A stretch of 64,000 nucleotides of DNA from Rhabditoides inermis (taxonomy: Eukaryota; Nematoda; Chromadorea; Rhabditida; Rhabditidae), in the NCBI GenBank assembly GCA_963966185.1, contig CAWZYM010000111.1, positions 31,001-95,000 of the forward strand. Reading direction: 5' to 3'. The position numbers were made by a program, and so were the translations under genes. Shown here in pieces: positions 59,439-64,000 of the stretch. Under the pieces are notes generated by a model. The model worked only from the letters and a program-made list of their open reading frames with translations. It searched no databases and was not told the DNA's origin. Position 1 is the stretch's first letter; the number at the start of each line of letters is the position of its first letter.

Positions 59439-60060
59439 ATGCCGCGTGATGAGGACTCGGAAGCCGGCAGCGAGGCTGGCTATGACTCTGGAACCGATCA
59501 CCCATCTCCGGACAGGGAGAGGGAGAGGAGCTGTGCAAGCTGAACAACGAGACTATCGCCACCCTGGAGAAGCAGATCGAGGAGCTGCGACAGCAAATCG
59601 AAGAACTCCAAAAGGAATTTACTGTGAGTCACCCAGTTCCCGTTTCGACACCGATTTCTATTGTCGCTGTCTCGTCCGGAGAGGAGAGGAGGAGAAATGT
59701 CATCATCACTTCTCCGATACGATCGATCCCGTCTCATTGAAAATACCACCATGTTCGATCCGAAGACCGACTGCCGGATTGTGGCTGACCGCGATGGATT
59801 CGACTTCCTCACTCTTCTCGCCGAGTTCACCTGCCCCGCCGACGCTGCCACCTTCATCAAGAGATTCAACACGGACTGTATGGGTAGGGACTGTCTCGCG
59901 AGGGCCAGACCTGACTACAACCCAGAAGACGCCGCCAAGTACGCTTCATCCTCCTGGAAGACCGTCATTGAGAGAAATGACGTCGCCGGCCGCGGCGAGT
60001 GGACTGTGAGGGAGGGACCTCGAGCTCTACAAGTTGCCCGCGCCTGGACCATGTATCAAG
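59439..60060 (+). CDS. Unresolved coiled-coil gene fragment
   Basis: I do not recognise this. An exon-like piece 59439-59623 starts MPRDEDSEAGSEAGYDSG and ends at a GTGAGT donor. Its second half reads best in another frame (EELCKLNNETIATLEKQIEE, a clear coiled coil), so a frameshift near 59525 or a wrong model must be assumed. A second open stretch (59661-about 60060) encodes MFDPKTDCRIVADRDGFDFL, then LLAEFTCPADAATFIKRFNTD, with protein-like codon use that fades after about 60060. No splice path joining the two could be fixed. It could be one broken gene or two fragments. Confidence 0.35.
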
Positions 60061-61320
60061 ATGAGACGCTAATTGTCTCTCTATTCTCTCTTTTGTCTTT
60101 CTCATTTTATCAATGTCATTCACATTATATTATGTCACTCCTGAATTTCAGTTTTCATGACTTCCAATATTTCACTGCTATTGTTCACGTTTTGCATTGT
60201 AATCTTTTAGTTTCCATCATTTTGAGTTGAGTGTATGTTTTCTTTCAAATCCAACTTCTGCTTTATCGATTGTCAGCGGATTTCCATTATGGATTATGGA
60301 TAGCCTACATTCATTATTATCTACTCTGTGAATCTTCCATTTCTTCCACAATGCGTTTGTTTATGCTACTTGTCACATTTCTCTCTCAGCAGAGAAAATT
60401 TCACAGCCCGAGTAAGTGCTTTCCAGGGCCTTCGGGTGTTGTAAAATATTAATGCTATCAAGTGTTAATAAAGCATATTGTAAGAAGGGTAGCCTTGTGG
60501 GTCGAGTCAACAATGTGAGCTGCGATACCAGCCATGGGGAGGGTACGGAGATGTGCAGCGAGTGGGGGCCGGTGAGAGTGGGCAGCAAGTGAGTGGGGTG
60601 GGGGTGCGACGGCTCTCGGCCGGCAGCCACGACTCGCCTCAGCCAACCCACTACCACCCATAACACACCCCATACAGTGAACACGTGAAATCAAAACGCA
60701 ATCGCTTGTTTCTGCAGGTTCGACCCGCCCCATCGTCACTACCTCGGCATCGTCACTTCCGCATTTCAAAAAAGTTGAGTTTTCTTTTTTTGAATTTCAA
60801 TGTGCTAATTTCAATTTGTCTCTTTCAGCGTTATTCTTCAAACTTCGCTACCACGTGGTATCGTATCACCATACAACCAACCCACGTGGTATAGTTAATC
60901 ATTGGACGCTCTCACTAGTTACATATTATTATTATGAGAGAAAGCCTGTCCGAATTATCTGTCATTCTCACCATCATTGGACGCTCTTACTAGTTACATT
61001 CAGCAGTTAATTCAATAACCTCTTCCTTGTTCTTGTGGCTGGGCCATGGCAACTCTGTTCCAGATGGACATAGTAGTCACTTCACCACAAACTGAAAAGA
61101 AGAATAACGTGGCAGTTAGACTTCTTTAGTCCGCCTTCTCGCAACGCCGCACGTTACACTATAGTGTTCATTCACTGAATGAATCACTTTCATTGACCAG
61201 TATTCATAATATCATAGCCTTTTTCATAATTATAATTACACATTTTCATAATTATAATTACATTTATGTACATTTGTAAACATTTGTACAGAACTTTGAG
61301 CAAGTTTCGGTCGCTGGCGA
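60061..61320. other. Spacer before the four-helix genes
   Basis: No supported gene. A 26-bp direct repeat (TCATTGGACGCTCTCACTAG and six more bases) occurs at about 60898 and 60973. Possible small exons, for example 22 bases after the CTCTCTCAG at about 60390, are too weak to call. Confidence 0.4.
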
Positions 61321-61915
61321 CTACAATTGCATGGTTTTGATGGGCACTATGGGTCTTGTACTTGTTGCTTGCTTAGCCGGCATTTTTGGTGTCTTCGTGG
61401 GCAGAAGACCCAGCTCGTAGTCGTTTCGGTACTGTTGCACCATGATGAAAGCGAATACCTGGAATTATTGATTGATTGATTGATTATTTGATACCGATTG
61501 ATCAATGTACCTGCCAGATCTGTGCCGGCACGCATCCGCATATCATTCCGATGAACAGACCGGACGCTGAAAACAGATGTTTTGTATTTTATTATAAAAG
61601 ACAAAAAAGAAGAAAAAACTTACACTTGAACTGAAACAAATGATGTTTCTCTATCAGTGTGTGAAATGATGCGGAAAGCGGAAAGAGAAGAATGGAAAAA
61701 AATGAGACTCACGAAATAGACACCAGCTCTCCCAGCTTTGGTAGTGAGGTCCGCGGCACTTTCCGCTGAAAGAATACGGTATGAAAATACAAAGCACAAA
61801 ACACAAAACACACCTAGAGACGTACACATAGCCCCAGATGTCGAAGCAGACGACAATCACACACATGATGATCATCGGGGCCTGAAATCAATCGATAATA
61901 GATCAATAATCATGG

Positions 61916-61962
<47 letters not shown>

Positions 61963-61966
61963 CGAG

Positions 61967-62065
<99 letters not shown>

Positions 62066-62415
62066 CCTACCATATACAGTTGGAACACTCCCGTGCCCCA
62101 TCGCTTATTCCTCGTGACAGAGTGATAGAGGAACGCGTGCGCTATGAGGGCGAGAAGAAAGGCGGTGATCTGAATATTATGGTACGAATTACTATTGATG
62201 AATGTTCGATAACGACATTTACTCATTTACAATGCACATTTGCTAAATTATATGAAAAAGAAAGACTCACAGCGCAGGGTAGATAGGCAGCGGAGAAGCA
62301 CACCCATCCTTCAGGAATGAGGCCGAATATAGAAATGAAGATGCAGATTTTCTAAAGTTGTTTATGTATTTTGTTTATTACCTGAAAAACTGACCTTGGT
62401 TGTTCGAGGCTCCAT
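61321..62415 (-). CDS. Four-helix membrane protein, paralog A
   Basis: Exons in coding order: 62415-62395, 62351-62271, 62169-62071, 61881-61814, 61765-61713, 61566-61511, 61458-61321; phases agree, 171 residues. Four hydrophobic segments: ICIFISIFGLIPEGWVCFSA, ITAFLLALIAHAFLYH, MIIMCVIVVCFDIWGYVYV and SGLFIGMICGCVPAQIWQVF. The loop before the last helix has a KC...SWC pair. The tail is short, basic and Pro/Thr-rich. I do not recognise the family; size and topology recall small tetraspan proteins. The next gene is a clear relative: it shares the FDI helix, the VSxxxKC...SWC loop and the final helix pattern. A GA microsatellite lies in intron 3. Confidence 0.72.
61918..62062. repeat. (GA)n microsatellite
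   Basis: GA run with a few GAGC units in the middle; fills an intron of four-helix paralog A. Confidence 0.95.
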
Positions 62416-62672
62416 TGCGGGAACTGTGGTTTATAGTTCTCTGCACTCACTGCATTTATACTAGAACTGACGTCAGTAAGTAAGAGAAGTGTGAGAAAAG
62501 TTGAGAGAGATAGAGAGAGAGAGAGAAAGAGAGGAGAGAGAGAGAGATGTAGTAGAACCACAATGAACCCGCCTACTCATCTCGCGCAGTTGTGCGTTGT
62601 GTTTTGCACCACGAGGTAACACACCCACTGGACAAATATACAAGGTGCGCAACACATTTTGCACCCACACCC

Positions 62673-62712
<40 letters not shown>

Positions 62713-63067
62713 AGAGAGAGGAGAGAGAGAGAGATAGGAGAGAGAGAGGAGAGAGAAACACGTGTATCTGTGGTCAACGAGAGGCAAATATTTATCGCAA
62801 ACAGAGAAAGAAGTGTGAACTCGTGTGTGTGTGGGAGTGTGAGAGAGTGAGGGGGCGACTGACGCGCGGGGCATCCTCCCAACCTTCCATGCCTGTCAGC
62901 GACGTCTGAAAAGGAACCTGGTAAGCCCGACGGCGGAACATATGGAATAAGACACATGTGATATGTGAACTGTGAACCATAAAGAAAAAAATACTGCACA
63001 AATACTTCATTTTTATATAGTGAATGAAGTTTGATATACAGGAAAAAGGTTTAACAAAATAAAGCCC
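62416..63067. other. Spacer between the two four-helix paralogs
   Basis: Short promoter-bearing spacer with GA-rich tracts at 62505-62550 and 62675-62755. No exon supported. Confidence 0.45.
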
Positions 63068-64000
63068 TCACATCTGCAGTTTGAGCAGGTGTCTGTACTT
63101 GTTGATGGTCCAGAATGCTATCATGTTGTACAGATCGCACACCACTGACCCGGCTATCATCGCGATGTACATACCGGCGGCTGGAAAAGAACACTGTGCG
63201 CATAAAAATCAAATAACTACGCTACGTATTTTACTATTTTTCATTTCAAGTTGATGCTTGATAATCAACATCAATCATGTTGGTGCTTGAACTTGGTTTT
63301 GGTTTTTGGTGGAGACGTAATGAACATAAAAAAGGATAGAAATAATAACAAACCGTGTTCCGAATCAAGGAGGAAATCGAAACAATATGCAAGCCAACCA
63401 CATACACACATTTCTACGTTACAAACCGTACTTTTCGACGTTTAAAAAGTCGGAAGGTTGTAACCCACAATAGTCGCACCAGCTGTCGTCTGCGTTTGGT
63501 GGGCACTTGTGGTCGCCAGAGACAAACACCTGCATAGGCATGTCAGGTAAGTCAGAATAAGTATGCCATATTATCACATATTGATGATTATCACTATGTT
63601 TATGAGTTTTTTTTCCAGATCCGTTCCATCAGTACATGGGACGAAAGGAGAATGGGTAATGTTGAATACTTACCAGCGCCAATATGTCGAATATGACAAC
63701 GATTGCACACGCCACTATCAGAGTGCTCTGAAAATGCTGGTTATACGTTTCAACTGCATAACAAAATGGTAACATCAAATGGAATTTCTAATAAAGTGAT
63801 ATAATCTTCATAATTCATACCTATATCTCTCTATTTGCATGTATCACTATTTTTTTAATTTCATAGAATAGTGAAGAGATGAGGTACAGTATAGCAATAG
63901 GATATAGTGAAAAGATCAGTATCAATACCCACCGCGTATAACAAGTAGAGTGAAATGAGAGTGGTCTGCGCTCGTTTGACGCCTATGTAGAGAATGACGT
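63068..64000 (-). CDS. Four-helix membrane protein, paralog B (5' end beyond window)
   Basis: Exons in coding order: 64000-63933 (incomplete), 63727-63674, 63529-63469, 63180-63068; phases agree. Encodes, in order, a helix VILYIGVKRAQTTLISLYLL, the helix STLIVACAIVVIFDILALVF, a loop VSGDHKCPPNADDSWCDY, and the last helix AGMYIAMIAGSVVCDLYNMI, ending KYRHLLKLQM. It aligns exon for exon with paralog A, so the pair arose by tandem duplication. It lacks the long Pro/Thr-rich tail of A. The start and first helix lie outside the window. Confidence 0.7.

Noticed and set aside
61624..61630. A 7-nt microexon with good splice sites in four-helix paralog A
   Set aside because: It was needed only if the preceding exon used a weak AG acceptor. 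With the normal TTTCAG acceptor the exon joins the next in phase without it, and gives a KC...SWC loop that matches paralog B.

Overview
This window is nuclear DNA of an invertebrate animal; the phylum cannot be decided from sequence alone. The evidence is GT-AG introns interrupting nearly every coding exon every 50-140 bases, metazoan gene families (quiescin sulfhydryl oxidase, lysosomal beta-hexosaminidase, a fibrinogen-domain membrane protein, a NALCN-auxiliary-factor-like protein), AATAAA signals, long CT/GA microsatellites, MITEs and a Penelope-like retroelement. Introns fall into two classes: minimal ones of 42-52 nt and long repeat-filled ones.

Layout. 1-2253: repeat-rich upstream DNA. 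2254-9499 (+): a 20-exon, 652-aa QSOX gene whose introns carry a complete hAT-type MITE (3521-4116, 8-bp duplication) and a 104-bp-arm fold-back element (4550-4873). 10951-17876 (+): an unrecognised 398-aa AT-hook protein, split by an antisense 4.6-kb Penelope-like element (12794-17425). That element has an N-terminal zinc-finger/GIY-YIG nuclease before its reverse transcriptase, three terminal-repeat copies, and a leader folding into several hairpins, three sharing an AGGTGCAYTTA loop. 18911-20912 (+): an acid-lipase-like gene with an in-frame stop, a frameshift and broken splice sites, probably a pseudogene. 21059-23207 (+): a 329-aa C3HC4 RING/coiled-coil protein. 24067-30502 (-): a 398-aa NALF/FAM155-like cysteine-rich membrane protein with a TTAA-flanked MITE in intron 1. 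34738-42999 (-): an 18-exon, 532-aa beta-hexosaminidase; one 4.3-kb intron is nearly all 42-bp minisatellite and seems to use a GC donor. An orphan copy of one of its exons lies upstream (43351-43442). 45561-53183 (+): a type II membrane protein with Thr-rich stalk and fibrinogen domain, two possible first exons and an apparent frameshift. 55723-59424: an 8-bp array running into about 909 uninterrupted GATT repeats. 59439-60060 (+): a poorly resolved coiled-coil fragment. 61321-62415 (-) and 63068-64000 (-): tandem paralogous four-helix membrane proteins, the second cut by the window edge.

The genes do not form a pathway. QSOX (disulfide formation), hexosaminidase and lipase (lysosomal hydrolysis), the NALF-like protein and the fibrinogen-domain protein are all secretory-route proteins, but nothing shows co-regulation. 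All exon models were assembled by eye from open frames, splice sites and phase agreement and have no transcript support. Three frameshift-like breaks (near 19510, 52316 and 59525) could be biological or assembly errors.
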